Part shown: piece by piece, positions 6,453 through 14,272 of the stretch
Position numbering within the stretch: position 1 is the first letter of the stretch
Layout: the number at the start of each line of letters is the position of its first letter
Assembly: GCA_040904785.1 (NCBI GenBank)
Contig: JBBDSV010000076.1
Location: 1-22,331 of the forward strand
Direction of reading: 5' to 3'
Length of the DNA stretch: 22,331 bases
From: JBBDSV01 sp040904785
GTDB lineage: Bacteria; Actinomycetota; Nitriliruptoria; Nitriliruptorales; Nitriliruptoraceae
Program-made: the position numbers and the translations under genes
The notes under the pieces: generated by a model
Databases searched by the model: none
What the model saw: the letters and a program-made list of their open reading frames with translations, nothing else
Told to the model about the DNA's origin: nothing

Positions 6453-8576
6453 CTAGGTCGTGGACCCCGCGGTGGCGATGGTGTTTTCGTCGGGCGAGCG
6501 GTGCCCTTCGGTGGAGAGGTCGACACGTCGCAGAAGCTGTGCGTTGAGCGCGACGACGATGGTCGAGGCGCTCATCAGCACGGCGCCGAGCGCCATCGGA
6601 AGCGTGAAGCCGATACCGGCGAGCACGCCGGCCGCCAGGGGGATCGCAAGAACGTTGTAGCCGGCCGCCCACCACAGGTTCTGGACCATCTTGCGGTAGG
6701 TCGCCCGCGACAGGTTGCGTACGGCGAGCACGCCGCGCGGATCGTCGGACGCCAACACGATGCCGGCGGACTCGATGGCCACGTCGGTCCCTGCGCCGAT
6801 CGCGATACCCACATCGGCGCGGGCGAGCGCGGGAGCGTCGTTGATCCCGTCACCCACCATCGCGACGACGAGGCCACGATCCTGCAGCTCGCTGACGGTC
6901 GTCGCCTTGTCTTCGGGAAGAACCTCGGCGAACACCTCGTCGATGCCGAGTTCTTCCGCGACGCTGTTCGCGACCTGGGATGCGTCGCCGGTGACCATCG
7001 CGACGCGGACGCCCGCGTGGTGCAGTGCTGTGACCGCGGCGCGCGAATCGTCACGGACCTGATCGGCGAGAGCGATCGCGCCGATGGCTCGGTCCCCGCT
7101 GATCACGTGCAGCACCGCGTGCCCAGCAGCGACCCACGCGTCAGTGTCGTCCTCCATCTCGTGCCCGGCGTCGATGCCCAGCTCGCGCAACAGGGCGGGG
7201 CCCCCGACGGCCACCTTCGTGCCGCCGACGGTGCCGCGAACGCCGCGACCGCTGAGTACATTGAAGTCGTCGACCGCGGGCAGATCGCCGACGTCCTCTC
7301 GCGCGCGGGCGTAGATCGCGCGCGCCAGCGGATGTTCGGATTCGGCCTCGAGTGCACCGGCCAGGCGCAGCAACTCGACCTCGTCCGTCCCGCTCGCGGT
7401 CGCGATGTCGACGACCGCGTGTTCACCGCGCGTCAGCGTCCCCGTCTTGTCGAACAGGACGACGTCGACCTCGCGTATCCGTTCGAGCGCGAACCGGTCA
7501 GTGACGAGGATGCCGGCGCGTGCCGCCTTTGCTGTCGAGATCGATGTGACGAGCGGAATCGCCAGGCCGAGCGCATGCGGGCAGGCGATGACCAGCACCG
7601 TGACGGTTCGGCTCAGCGCAAGGTCGGGTGCGCCGAGTGCCGACCACACGACGGCGGTCACCGCACCCGCCAGGACTGCGACGTAGAACAACAGGGCCGC
7701 GGCGCGATCGGCGAGCGCCTGTGCGCGCGACCGGGACGTCTGTGCATCGGCGACGAGTCGCTCGATACCGCCGAGCGTCGTGTCGTCGCCCGTTGCGGTG
7801 ACTTCGACGCGCAGGCGAGCGTCCGTGGCGACGGTGCCGGCGACCACGCGGTCGCCCTCACCGCGCTGCACCGGGGTCGACTCGCCCGTGATCATCGATT
7901 CGTCGACGGCCGCTTCGCCGGCGAGCACGGTGCCGTCGGCGGGAATGCGGCCGCCGGGTCGCACCAGGACGACGTCTCCGACGGCAAGGTCGTCGATGCG
8001 GACGTGTTCGACATTTCCATCGGTGTCGATCCGTTCGGCATCGTCGGGCAACAGTTCTGCCAGCGCGGCTAGTGCCCCTCGTGCCTGCCCGATCGCGCGC
8101 ATCTCGACCCAGTGGCCCAGCAGCATCACGACGATGAGCAAGGCGAGCTCCCACCAGACCTCTTGGTCGAAGGCGCCCAGACTCGTCGCCATCGACGCGG
8201 CGAATGCGACGCTGATCGCCAGGGCGATGAGCAGCATCATTCCGGGTGCACGGTCGCGGGCTTCCTGTGCGCCACCGGAGAGGAATGGCCAGCCGCCATA
8301 AAAGAAGGTCACGGTGCCGAGCGCCGGAGCGATCCAGGCGCTGCCCGGGAATGTCGGTGCGGTGTAGCCGAACCATTCCTGAATCATCGGTGCCCACACG
8401 ACGATCGGGATCGCCAGCGCGGCGGAGACCCAGAAGCGGGTGCGGAACATCGCGGCGTGATCGTGGTGACCGTCGCCGTGGTCGTCGTGTCCGCCACCGG
8501 AGCGGTCGTGGGAGTCGTCGTGATCGGTGCGCGTTGACGCGTGTCCGGTCGCGTGGCCGTGTTCATCGTGTTGCAC
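6453..8576 (-). CDS. copB: Copper-translocating P1B-type ATPase, CopB class
   Basis: 707-residue P-type ATPase that exports copper using ATP. The first 42 residues are a His/Asp-rich cytoplasmic tail instead of a CXXC domain. In order follow two N-terminal helices, the actuator domain with the TGES motif, the metal-site helix with Cys-Pro-His (residues 332-334), the phosphorylation motif DKTGTL (Asp376), the nucleotide domain with SEHPLA, and GDGINDAP before the last two helices. CPH plus a His-rich N-terminus defines the CopB (P1B-3) group, often linked to Cu(II) or Cu(I) export. I start it at GTG 8576 because GAGGAGG lies at the right spacing (8583-8589); the longer open frame would run through the operator and promoter. 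No csoR or chaperone gene is in view. Confidence 0.92.
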   Translation of the reverse strand: MQHDEHGHATGHASTRTDHDDSHDRSGGGHDDHGDGHHDHAAMFRTRFWVSAALAIPIVVWAPMIQEWFGYTAPTFPGSAWIAPALGTVTFFYGGWPFLSGGAQEARDRAPGMMLLIALAISVAFAASMATSLGAFDQEVWWELALLIVVMLLGHWVEMRAIGQARGALAALAELLPDDAERIDTDGNVEHVRIDDLAVGDVVLVRPGGRIPADGTVLAGEAAVDESMITGESTPVQRGEGDRVVAGTVATDARLRVEVTATGDDTTLGGIERLVADAQTSRSRAQALADRAAALLFYVAVLAGAVTAVVWSALGAPDLALSRTVTVLVIACPHALGLAIPLVTSISTAKAARAGILVTDRFALERIREVDVVLFDKTGTLTRGEHAVVDIATASGTDEVELLRLAGALEAESEHPLARAIYARAREDVGDLPAVDDFNVLSGRGVRGTVGGTKVAVGGPALLRELGIDAGHEMEDDTDAWVAAGHAVLHVISGDRAIGAIALADQVRDDSRAAVTALHHAGVRVAMVTGDASQVANSVAEELGIDEVFAEVLPEDKATTVSELQDRGLVVAMVGDGINDAPALARADVGIAIGAGTDVAIESAGIVLASDDPRGVLAVRNLSRATYRKMVQNLWWAAGYNVLAIPLAAGVLAGIGFTLPMALGAVLMSASTIVVALNAQLLRRVDLSTEGHRSPDENTIATAGSTT

Positions 8577-8600
8577 GGTGGCCCTCCTCGAGCGGTCAGC

Positions 8601-8629
8601 ACTATACCCCCATGGGGTATATGTGTCAC
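8601..8629 (-). promoter_or_regulatory. Promoter of the copper ATPase gene
   Basis: Read on the minus strand: GTGACA (8624-8629), exactly 17 bp, TATAGT (8601-8606). That is 5 of 6 matches to the -35 consensus and 5 of 6 to the -10, the best promoter in the window. It lies 25 bp upstream of the GTG start. Confidence 0.75.
8603..8621. promoter_or_regulatory. CsoR-like copper operator
   Basis: TATACCCC-CAT-GGGGTATA, an 8-3-8 perfect inverted repeat. The ATACCCC...GGGGTAT form is the known recognition pattern of CsoR-family copper repressors. It fills the spacer and overlaps the -10 of the ATPase promoter, so apo-CsoR would block transcription until copper is bound. The regulator gene must lie outside the window. 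Confidence 0.85.
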
Positions 8630-8713
8630 CCGCATTCTGCGCCACCCGGGTGGGGCACGCCGGCGCGCTGTGGCACGCTTGTCTTGATCGTGTGGCAGGC
8701 GGAGGTGCAATCG

Positions 8714-9238
8714 GTGCCTGAAGGCGAGCTCGAGATCGTCGTCGCCGACATCACCACGCTCGCCGTCGATGCCATCGTCAACGCGGCGAATCCGGCACTT
8801 CGGGGCGGCGGCGGTGTCGACGGGGCGATCCACGCGGCGGCTGGACCCGAACTACTCGCCGCGTGCCTGCAATTCGACGAAGTCGCGCCGGGCGTCCGGT
8901 GTCCGACGGGGGACGCGCGCATCACGCCCGCCTTCCAGCTGCCGGCCACGTGGGTGATTCACACGGTCGGGCCGGTGTGGCGCGATGGCCGGCACGGTGA
9001 ACCCGCGGCATTGGCCAGCTGCTATCGCCGCAGCATCGATCTCGCCGTCGAACACGACGTGGCGTCGATCGCGTTCCCGGCGATCAGTGCCGGCGTGTAC
9101 GGCTACCCGCGTCCGGCGGCGGCACACATCGCGGTCACGACGCTTCGGGAGAATGCGGGGCGGATCCCGCGCGTCGTCGTGTGCGCCTTCGACGCCTCAA
9201 TGCGTGACGTGTATCTCGACGCCATGGCCGATGCCTGA
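8714..9238 (+). CDS. Macrodomain protein, MacroD/YmdB type
   Basis: 174 residues, a single macrodomain. Family members bind ADP-ribose and remove O-acetyl or mono-ADP-ribosyl groups. Diagnostic blocks are ADIT near residue 11, VNAAN (22-26), GGGGVDGAIHAAAG (31-44), TGDARIT, HTVGP and ISAGVYGYP, matching the MacroD-type set, including the Asn and Asp that place the ribose. GTG 8714 is preceded by GGAGGT at 8701-8706 with seven bases between, a convincing start; the frame is open much further upstream but would run into the ATPase gene. It is divergent from copB and shares its 137-bp upstream region, so the copper operator could affect it. Its stop TGA directly abuts the stop of the converging gene. 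Confidence 0.92.
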   Translation: MPEGELEIVVADITTLAVDAIVNAANPALRGGGGVDGAIHAAAGPELLAACLQFDEVAPGVRCPTGDARITPAFQLPATWVIHTVGPVWRDGRHGEPAALASCYRRSIDLAVEHDVASIAFPAISAGVYGYPRPAAAHIAVTTLRENAGRIPRVVVCAFDASMRDVYLDAMADA

Positions 9239-10726
9239 CTAGTGCGTGGGGGCCACGGGATAGGGCGTGAGCAACTGGTCGACCGGGGCGTAGTCGTCGG
9301 TTAAGACCGGAGCGCCGGCGGTCCACGCATCGATCGCGGGGCCATGGAGCACCTCGTCCACCCGAGCGCGGCGACGATTTGCCGCCACGATCTCGTCGAT
9401 CGGCAATGCGGTATCCGACGCCACGACGACGTGATTGCCTCCGACGGTGCCATCGCGGGCAAACGCACCCGGATGGCTGATAACCGCGACATGGTCGAAC
9501 ACCGCGCCGACGGTCGCGATCTGTGCGCGCAGGAACGCCTTCGAGCCGTGGTCGAGCACGTTCATCACAAACAGCCCGTCGCTGGCCATGTGGGTACGGA
9601 TATCGGCGGCGAACGGTCTTGTTGCCAGGTGCCACGGAACGGCAACACCACCGAACGCGTCGCCGATGACGAGATCGAAGGGCCGTGCCGGCTGCAGCCG
9701 GCGAATTGTCATGCGTGCGTCACCGGTGACGGTCTCGACGTCGTCGCCAGGGGTGAAGCCGAGCTCGTCGACGGCGAGCTCGACCAACAACTCGTCGAGT
9801 TCCAGCACGGTCGACGTCGAGCCGGGATGCGCATGACGCAGGTAGCGCGGCATCGTGAGCGCACCCCCACCGATGTGCAGGGCATTGAGGGGTTCGCCCT
9901 CCGGTGCGATCGCCGTGATGACGTCAGAGAACCACCCCGTGTAGGCGAATTCGAGATAGGTCGGATCGTCGAGATCGACGTAGCTGTGCCGAAGTGTGTC
10001 GAGCCACAGGACGTAGCCGTCGTCACGGCCCGGATCGGCGGTCACGTAGGCGCAGTAGTAGGTCGATTCGAAGGCGCATGGGTGACTCGCGGCAAACGAG
10101 AACGCCCCGGTGGCGACCGCCAGCACGAGAACGCCCACCTGTGGCGGCCGCGGCCGCAGCCAGCCCCACACGACCGCACCCCCGACGATCAGCCCGATCG
10201 CCAGCCCGCGGATCGTGGGCCGAGTCGGCCAGGCAGCGATGAGCACGAAGCCGGTGGCGAACACGCCGACGATCGCGCCGGCCGTGCCGATCGCCGACAG
10301 GCGTCCGACGACCCTGCCCGTCTCGGCGAGCGACGAGAGCTGGATCTTGATCACCGCCGGCGTCACCGCCGTCAGGACCGCTGCGGGCGCGAAGAAGGTC
10401 GCAAAGGTCACGATGACCGTGGTCGTGGCCCCGGCACCACGCATTCCGGCGCCGAGCGTGTCGACGATGGGGACGGTGACGAACGACAACATGCCGCCGG
10501 CGACGATCAGCGGCCCGAGCAAGCCGCGCGGATCGACCCGGTCGGCCGCCCGTCCACCCCACCAGGATCCCGCGGCGATCCCGGCGAGGATGACGCCGAT
10601 CGACGCCGTATAGACCTCGTGGGTGACCCCGACATACGGGGCGAGCAGCCGTGCCGCCAGGATCTCGAGCACGAGGACGGCGGCCGACGACACGAACACG
10701 AGCGTGGCGGCGACGAGGCGGGGCAT
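9239..10726 (-). CDS. Membrane-fused spermidine-synthase-like protein
   Basis: 495 residues. The first 230 or so form about seven hydrophobic helices; the rest is a Rossmann methyltransferase-like domain of the spermidine synthase family. It shows LHIGGGALTMPRYL (nucleotide loop), LELDE, TGDAR and DLVIGDAFGG. True aminopropyltransferases use a catalytic Asp in a motif such as D-S-T-D/S-D-P; here the site reads GDAFGG, so polyamine synthesis is doubtful. Fused proteins of this type are widespread and poorly understood. The ATG at 10726 is chosen because the first helix begins right after it; longer frames run through the divergent reductase gene. The ribosome site is weak. Convergent with the macrodomain gene with no gap. 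Confidence 0.85.
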   Translation of the reverse strand: MPRLVAATLVFVSSAAVLVLEILAARLLAPYVGVTHEVYTASIGVILAGIAAGSWWGGRAADRVDPRGLLGPLIVAGGMLSFVTVPIVDTLGAGMRGAGATTTVIVTFATFFAPAAVLTAVTPAVIKIQLSSLAETGRVVGRLSAIGTAGAIVGVFATGFVLIAAWPTRPTIRGLAIGLIVGGAVVWGWLRPRPPQVGVLVLAVATGAFSFAASHPCAFESTYYCAYVTADPGRDDGYVLWLDTLRHSYVDLDDPTYLEFAYTGWFSDVITAIAPEGEPLNALHIGGGALTMPRYLRHAHPGSTSTVLELDELLVELAVDELGFTPGDDVETVTGDARMTIRRLQPARPFDLVIGDAFGGVAVPWHLATRPFAADIRTHMASDGLFVMNVLDHGSKAFLRAQIATVGAVFDHVAVISHPGAFARDGTVGGNHVVVASDTALPIDEIVAANRRRARVDEVLHGPAIDAWTAGAPVLTDDYAPVDQLLTPYPVAPTH

Positions 10727-10759
10727 GGCGCGGCAGCCTAACCGTCGGGCGGTCATCGC

Positions 10760-10765
10760 TACGCT
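10760..10765 (+). promoter_or_regulatory. -10 box candidate, aldo/keto reductase gene
   Basis: TACGCT fits the TANNNT pattern that recurs upstream of several genes here and lies 22 bp before the start codon. No convincing -35 is seen. Confidence 0.35.
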
Positions 10766-10787
10766 CGACGGCGATCGAGGAGGCACG

Positions 10788-11765
10788 ATGTCGCACGCGA
10801 TGGAGTACCGCCGACTCGGACGGTCCGGGATCAAGGTGAGCGTGCTCAGCCTGGGATCGTGGGTGACGTTCGGCGACCAGATGGACGTTGACGGTGCCGC
10901 CGAGTGCATGGCGGCCGCGTTCGATGCCGGCGTGAACTTCTTCGACAACGCCGAGGCGTACGCCGGGGGCGAGTCCGAAACGGTGATGGGTCGCGCCCTG
11001 GCCGAACTCGGTTGGTCGCGCCACGAGTTTCTCGTGTCGAGCAAGTACTTCTGGGGCATACACGACGGGCCGAATTCGAGGCACACGCTGAACCGGAAGT
11101 ATCTCCTCGATGCCGTGGACGGGTCGCTCGAGCGCCTCGGCTTGGACTATCTCGACCTCATCTACTGCCACCGTCCCGATCCCCACACGCCGATCGAGGA
11201 GACCGCACGGGCGATGTCGGATCTCATCGACCGCGGCAAGGCCGTGTACTGGGGGACCTCCGAATGGAGCGCGGACGAGATCCGCGCGGCCTGGGACGTC
11301 GCCGACCGCTACGGGTGGCACAAGCCGGTCGTCGAACAACCCCAGTACAACCTGCTGCATCGCGACCGCGTCGAGCACGAATACCGTCGGCTGTACGAAA
11401 ATCTGGGTCTGGGGACGACGGTCTGGTCGCCACTGGCTGGCGGGTTGCTTACTGGCAAGTACGTCGACGGGATCCCGGCAGGAAGCCGTGCGACCATCCC
11501 CGGCTACGAGTGGCTGCGCAAACGCTACGAGAATGAGCGCGCGAACGCAGTCGTACGCCGGCTGCAGGCCGTTGCCGATGAGCTCGACGTCCGGCTCGCG
11601 CAACTGGCGATCGCGTGGTGCGCGAAGAACCCGGATGTGTCATCCGTGATCACCGGTGCGTCGCGCGTTGAGCAGGTGCGCGAGAACATGGATGCGCTCG
11701 ACGTCGCTGCGGCGCTCACGCCGGACGTGATGGAACGCATCGACGCGATCGTGGCCGACGACTGA
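10788..11765 (+). CDS. Aldo/keto reductase, potassium-channel-beta-like group
   Basis: 325-residue NADPH-dependent (beta/alpha)8 oxidoreductase that reduces aldehydes and ketones. The catalytic tetrad is visible: Asp53 and Tyr58 in FFDNAEAYAGG, Lys86 in SSKYFWG, His128 in IYCHRPD. VEQPQYNLLHRDRVEHEY and SPLAGGLLTGKY are typical of the AKR6/Kv-beta and YghZ-like branch, which also binds cofactor through the C-terminal VITGASRVEQVREN. ATG 10788 follows GAGGAGG (10777-10783). It is divergent from the spermidine-synthase-like gene and followed 55 bp later by EttA on the same strand. The physiological substrate cannot be inferred; methylglyoxal or glyceraldehyde 3-phosphate are known substrates of relatives. 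Confidence 0.93.
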   Translation: MSHAMEYRRLGRSGIKVSVLSLGSWVTFGDQMDVDGAAECMAAAFDAGVNFFDNAEAYAGGESETVMGRALAELGWSRHEFLVSSKYFWGIHDGPNSRHTLNRKYLLDAVDGSLERLGLDYLDLIYCHRPDPHTPIEETARAMSDLIDRGKAVYWGTSEWSADEIRAAWDVADRYGWHKPVVEQPQYNLLHRDRVEHEYRRLYENLGLGTTVWSPLAGGLLTGKYVDGIPAGSRATIPGYEWLRKRYENERANAVVRRLQAVADELDVRLAQLAIAWCAKNPDVSSVITGASRVEQVRENMDALDVAAALTPDVMERIDAIVADD

Positions 11766-11820
11766 TCGGTCCCGACACCACTTCGGCGCACATCGATACG
11801 ACGACGATCGGGAGGACCTC

Positions 11821-13530
11821 GTGGCTGAATACTGCTACGTGATGAAGGGCTTGTCGAAGATCGTGCCTGGCGGCAAGGAAGTGCTGTCGGACATCTGGTT
11901 GTCGTTTCTGCCGGGTGCCAAGATCGGTGTGATCGGGCCGAACGGCGCCGGCAAATCGACCCTGTTGCGCATCATGGCCGGCATCGACACCGAGTTCGAC
12001 GGCGAGGCGTGGCCTGCCAACGGCGTGACCGTCGGCTACCTGCCGCAGGAGCCCGAACTCGACCCGTCGCGCTCGGTCAAGGACAACGTGCTCGAGGGGC
12101 TGGGGGAGACCGCCGGGCTCGTCGATCGTTTCAACGCGTTGACGGCGAAGCTTGCTGAGCCCCTCGACGACGACGAGATGCAGCGCGTCTACGACGCGAT
12201 GGCAACGGTGCAGGATGCGATCGATGCCGCTGATGCGTGGGATCTCGACCGGACCATTGACGTCGCGATGGACGCCCTGCGTGTCCCTGACGTTGACGAC
12301 GTCACCGTCCTGTCCGGCGGTGAGCGCCGCCGCGCCGCGCTGTGCCGGCTGCTGCTGTCGAAGCCCGACATCCTGTTGCTCGACGAGCCGACGAACCACC
12401 TCGATGCCGAGACCGTCGCCTGGCTGCAACGACACCTGCAGGAATACGCCGGGACCGTCATCGCCATCACCCACGACCGGTACTTCCTCGACGAAGTCGC
12501 CGAGTGGATCCTCGAACTCGACCGCGGACGCGGCTATCCGTTCGAAGGCAACTACTCCGGGTGGCTCGAGCAGAAGCGCGCGCGCTTGGCGCAGGAGGAG
12601 CGCGAGGAGTCGGCGCGCCAGCGCCAGCTCGCCGAAGAAGCCGAATGGGTGCGCCAGACGCCGCAGGGACGGCGTGCGAAGGCCAAGGCACGGGTTCAGG
12701 CCTATGAGACGCTGCTCAATCGCCAGCGGCCGAAGCAGATCACCAAACCGGTCATCATGATTCCCGACGGTCCGCGACTCGGTTCGGTCGTCGTCGAAGC
12801 CGACCACGTGGTCAAGGGTTTCGGTGATCGGCTCCTCACCGAGGACCTCACGTTCAGCCTGCCACCAGGAGGCATCGTCGGTGTCGTCGGACCGAATGGT
12901 GCCGGCAAGACGACGTTGTTCCGGATGATCGTGACCGCGGCCGGGCGCGCTGAACTGCTGGAGGCGCCTGAAGAACCCGACGAGGGCACCGTGCGGGTCG
13001 GGGACACGGTCCAGCTGTCGTATGTCGACCAGTCGCGCGCCGATCTGAACGCGAAGAAGTCGGTGTTCGAGGAGGTCACCGGCGGCGGCGACTGGGTCCA
13101 GCTCGGTTCGACTGAGATGGCCTCACGTGCGTACGTCGCGGCATTCGGGTTCAAGGGTGGTGACCAGCAGAAGGATGTCGGATCGTGTTCCGGCGGGGAG
13201 CGCAACCGCATTCATCTCGCGAAATTGTTGCAGAACGAGGCCAACCTGCTGCTGCTCGACGAGCCGACGAACGACCTCGACGTCGACACGCTGCGTGCGC
13301 TCGAAGAGGCCCTGCTCGATTTCGCGGGCTGCGCGGTGATCACCAGCCACGACCGCTGGTTCCTCGACAAGGTGGCGACGCACATTCTCGCGTTCGAAGG
13401 TGATTCCCGGGTGGTGTGGTATCCGGGCGGCTATTCGGAGTACGAGCAGGACGCACGCGCCCGCCTCGGCGACGATGCGCTGCAACCGCACCGCATCCGC
13501 TACAAACCGCTCACCCGGCGAACCGGCTGA
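11821..13530 (+). CDS. ettA: Energy-dependent translational throttle protein EttA (ABC-F)
   Basis: 569 residues, two ABC ATPase domains without membrane helices. EttA binds the ribosomal E site and gates the first peptide bond according to the ATP/ADP ratio. Walker A motifs are at 39-47 and 357-365 (GPNGAGKST/GPNGAGKTT), signatures at 164-168 (LSGGE) and 456-460 (CSGGE), catalytic Glu189 and Glu481 in LLLDEPTNHLD and LLLDEPTNDLD. The linker with WVRQTPQGRRAKAKAR identifies EttA among ABC-F proteins. It is slightly longer than E. coli EttA: a short acidic insertion (about 372-384) follows the second Walker A. The second signature begins with Cys instead of Leu, an uncommon but tolerable change. 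The GTG start is preceded by GGGAGG. Confidence 0.95.
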   Translation: MAEYCYVMKGLSKIVPGGKEVLSDIWLSFLPGAKIGVIGPNGAGKSTLLRIMAGIDTEFDGEAWPANGVTVGYLPQEPELDPSRSVKDNVLEGLGETAGLVDRFNALTAKLAEPLDDDEMQRVYDAMATVQDAIDAADAWDLDRTIDVAMDALRVPDVDDVTVLSGGERRRAALCRLLLSKPDILLLDEPTNHLDAETVAWLQRHLQEYAGTVIAITHDRYFLDEVAEWILELDRGRGYPFEGNYSGWLEQKRARLAQEEREESARQRQLAEEAEWVRQTPQGRRAKAKARVQAYETLLNRQRPKQITKPVIMIPDGPRLGSVVVEADHVVKGFGDRLLTEDLTFSLPPGGIVGVVGPNGAGKTTLFRMIVTAAGRAELLEAPEEPDEGTVRVGDTVQLSYVDQSRADLNAKKSVFEEVTGGGDWVQLGSTEMASRAYVAAFGFKGGDQQKDVGSCSGGERNRIHLAKLLQNEANLLLLDEPTNDLDVDTLRALEEALLDFAGCAVITSHDRWFLDKVATHILAFEGDSRVVWYPGGYSEYEQDARARLGDDALQPHRIRYKPLTRRTG

Positions 13531-13558
13531 ACCGTCCGCCTTCATCGCTGCCGGTTCG
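13519..13558. terminator. Hairpin between convergent ettA and lipoprotein genes
   Basis: CGAACCGGC (13519-13527) and GCCGGTTCG (13550-13558) form a perfect 9-bp inverted repeat around 22 bases. It begins in the last codons of ettA and ends at the stop of the converging gene, so it could serve both strands. The loop is long and there is no T-tract. Confidence 0.45.
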
Positions 13559-14071
13559 TCAGGCGCGTGCAATCCCGATGATGACGGTGTCGGGCGGCAC
13601 CACGTCGGAGACCTGCGCCATGAAGCCGATGTCGGCGTGGGCGCTCGACACCGCGATCTCGATGCGCGTCACGTCACCAGGTGCGGCATCGGGACGATCG
13701 ATGATCCACAGTCGATGCGCGTTGACCATCTCGTCTTGGACGTCGAACTCGTCGAGATCGTCCAGGTTGTCCTCGAACCACGCGATGGTCGCGTCGATGT
13801 CGTCGTGCGACGCGTAGAAGTCGACGATATAGCCATCGACCTGGTGGTCGGGAAGGAACAGCTCGCTCGCCGGGTAGTACAGCTCGGGTCGCTCGTCGGT
13901 GCCGCCGGCGGGCTCCTCGTCTTCGGTGTCGCCGCCGTTCTCTGCGGGCGCCTCATCGGCAGCTGACGGCTCCTCGGGCGTGTCGTCACCACCACCGCAG
14001 CCGAGTGCGAGCAGCGCGAGCGCGAGCATCGGCGCGATGCGGCGCATGCGGCGCAACCGTTCCGTCGTCAT
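13559..14071 (-). CDS. Putative lipoprotein
   Basis: 170 residues. A basic N-terminus, a hydrophobic stretch and the lipobox LALGC (Cys25) mark a lipid-anchored exported protein. Residues 27-60 are acidic and Gly/Pro-rich, a flexible spacer. The folded part (about 62-170) has YYPASELFLPDHQVDGYIVDFYASHDDIDATIAWF early on, followed by mixed beta strands ending in VIIGIARA; I do not recognise the family. ATG 14071 is supported by GGAGG five bases upstream. It converges on ettA with 28 bp between stops and lies divergent from the S9 peptidase gene, 201 bp between starts. Confidence 0.8.
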   Translation of the reverse strand: MTTERLRRMRRIAPMLALALLALGCGGGDDTPEEPSAADEAPAENGGDTEDEEPAGGTDERPELYYPASELFLPDHQVDGYIVDFYASHDDIDATIAWFEDNLDDLDEFDVQDEMVNAHRLWIIDRPDAAPGDVTRIEIAVSSAHADIGFMAQVSDVVPPDTVIIGIARA

Positions 14072-14241
14072 CGTGGCCTCCGGGGGTCATGGGCCGCGGG
14101 GGCCATCCACCGACGGGTGCCGAGCGGATGGCCGTGCCATGACACGGTACCGGGTCACGTTCATCGTCACGCGGCGGTGATCGGACGTTCGGCCGCGGCG
14201 AGCCGGGCGTGTGCTCGGCCGACTGCGACCAACGCGCGTTG

Positions 14242-14247
14242 TAGCGT
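14242..14247 (+). promoter_or_regulatory. -10 box candidate, S9 peptidase gene
   Basis: TAGCGT, with CCGACT (14219-14224) 17 bp upstream as a weak -35 (3 of 6). It lies 25 bp before the start codon. Confidence 0.4.
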
Positions 14248-14272
14248 CGCTGGCACGCGACGAGGATGATGG

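Noticed and set aside
6204..8072. 622-codon open frame on the plus strand opposite the copper ATPase
   Set aside because: Antisense shadow of a well-defined P-type ATPase. The translation is low-complexity and rich in Arg, Asp and Gly, with no domain.
8577..8645. Longer start of the copper ATPase at 8645
   Set aside because: It would translate through the -10, the operator and part of the -35. GTG 8576 has GAGGAGG at correct spacing.
8246..8713. N-terminal extension of the macrodomain protein
   Set aside because: In-frame and open, but it overlaps the ATPase gene and its operator and is Arg-rich. The start at 8714 has a proper ribosome site and begins the conserved domain.
10023..11603. 526-codon minus-strand frame opposite the aldo/keto reductase
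   Set aside because: It covers the reductase antisense and then runs out of frame through the spermidine-synthase-like gene. No domain or ribosome site.
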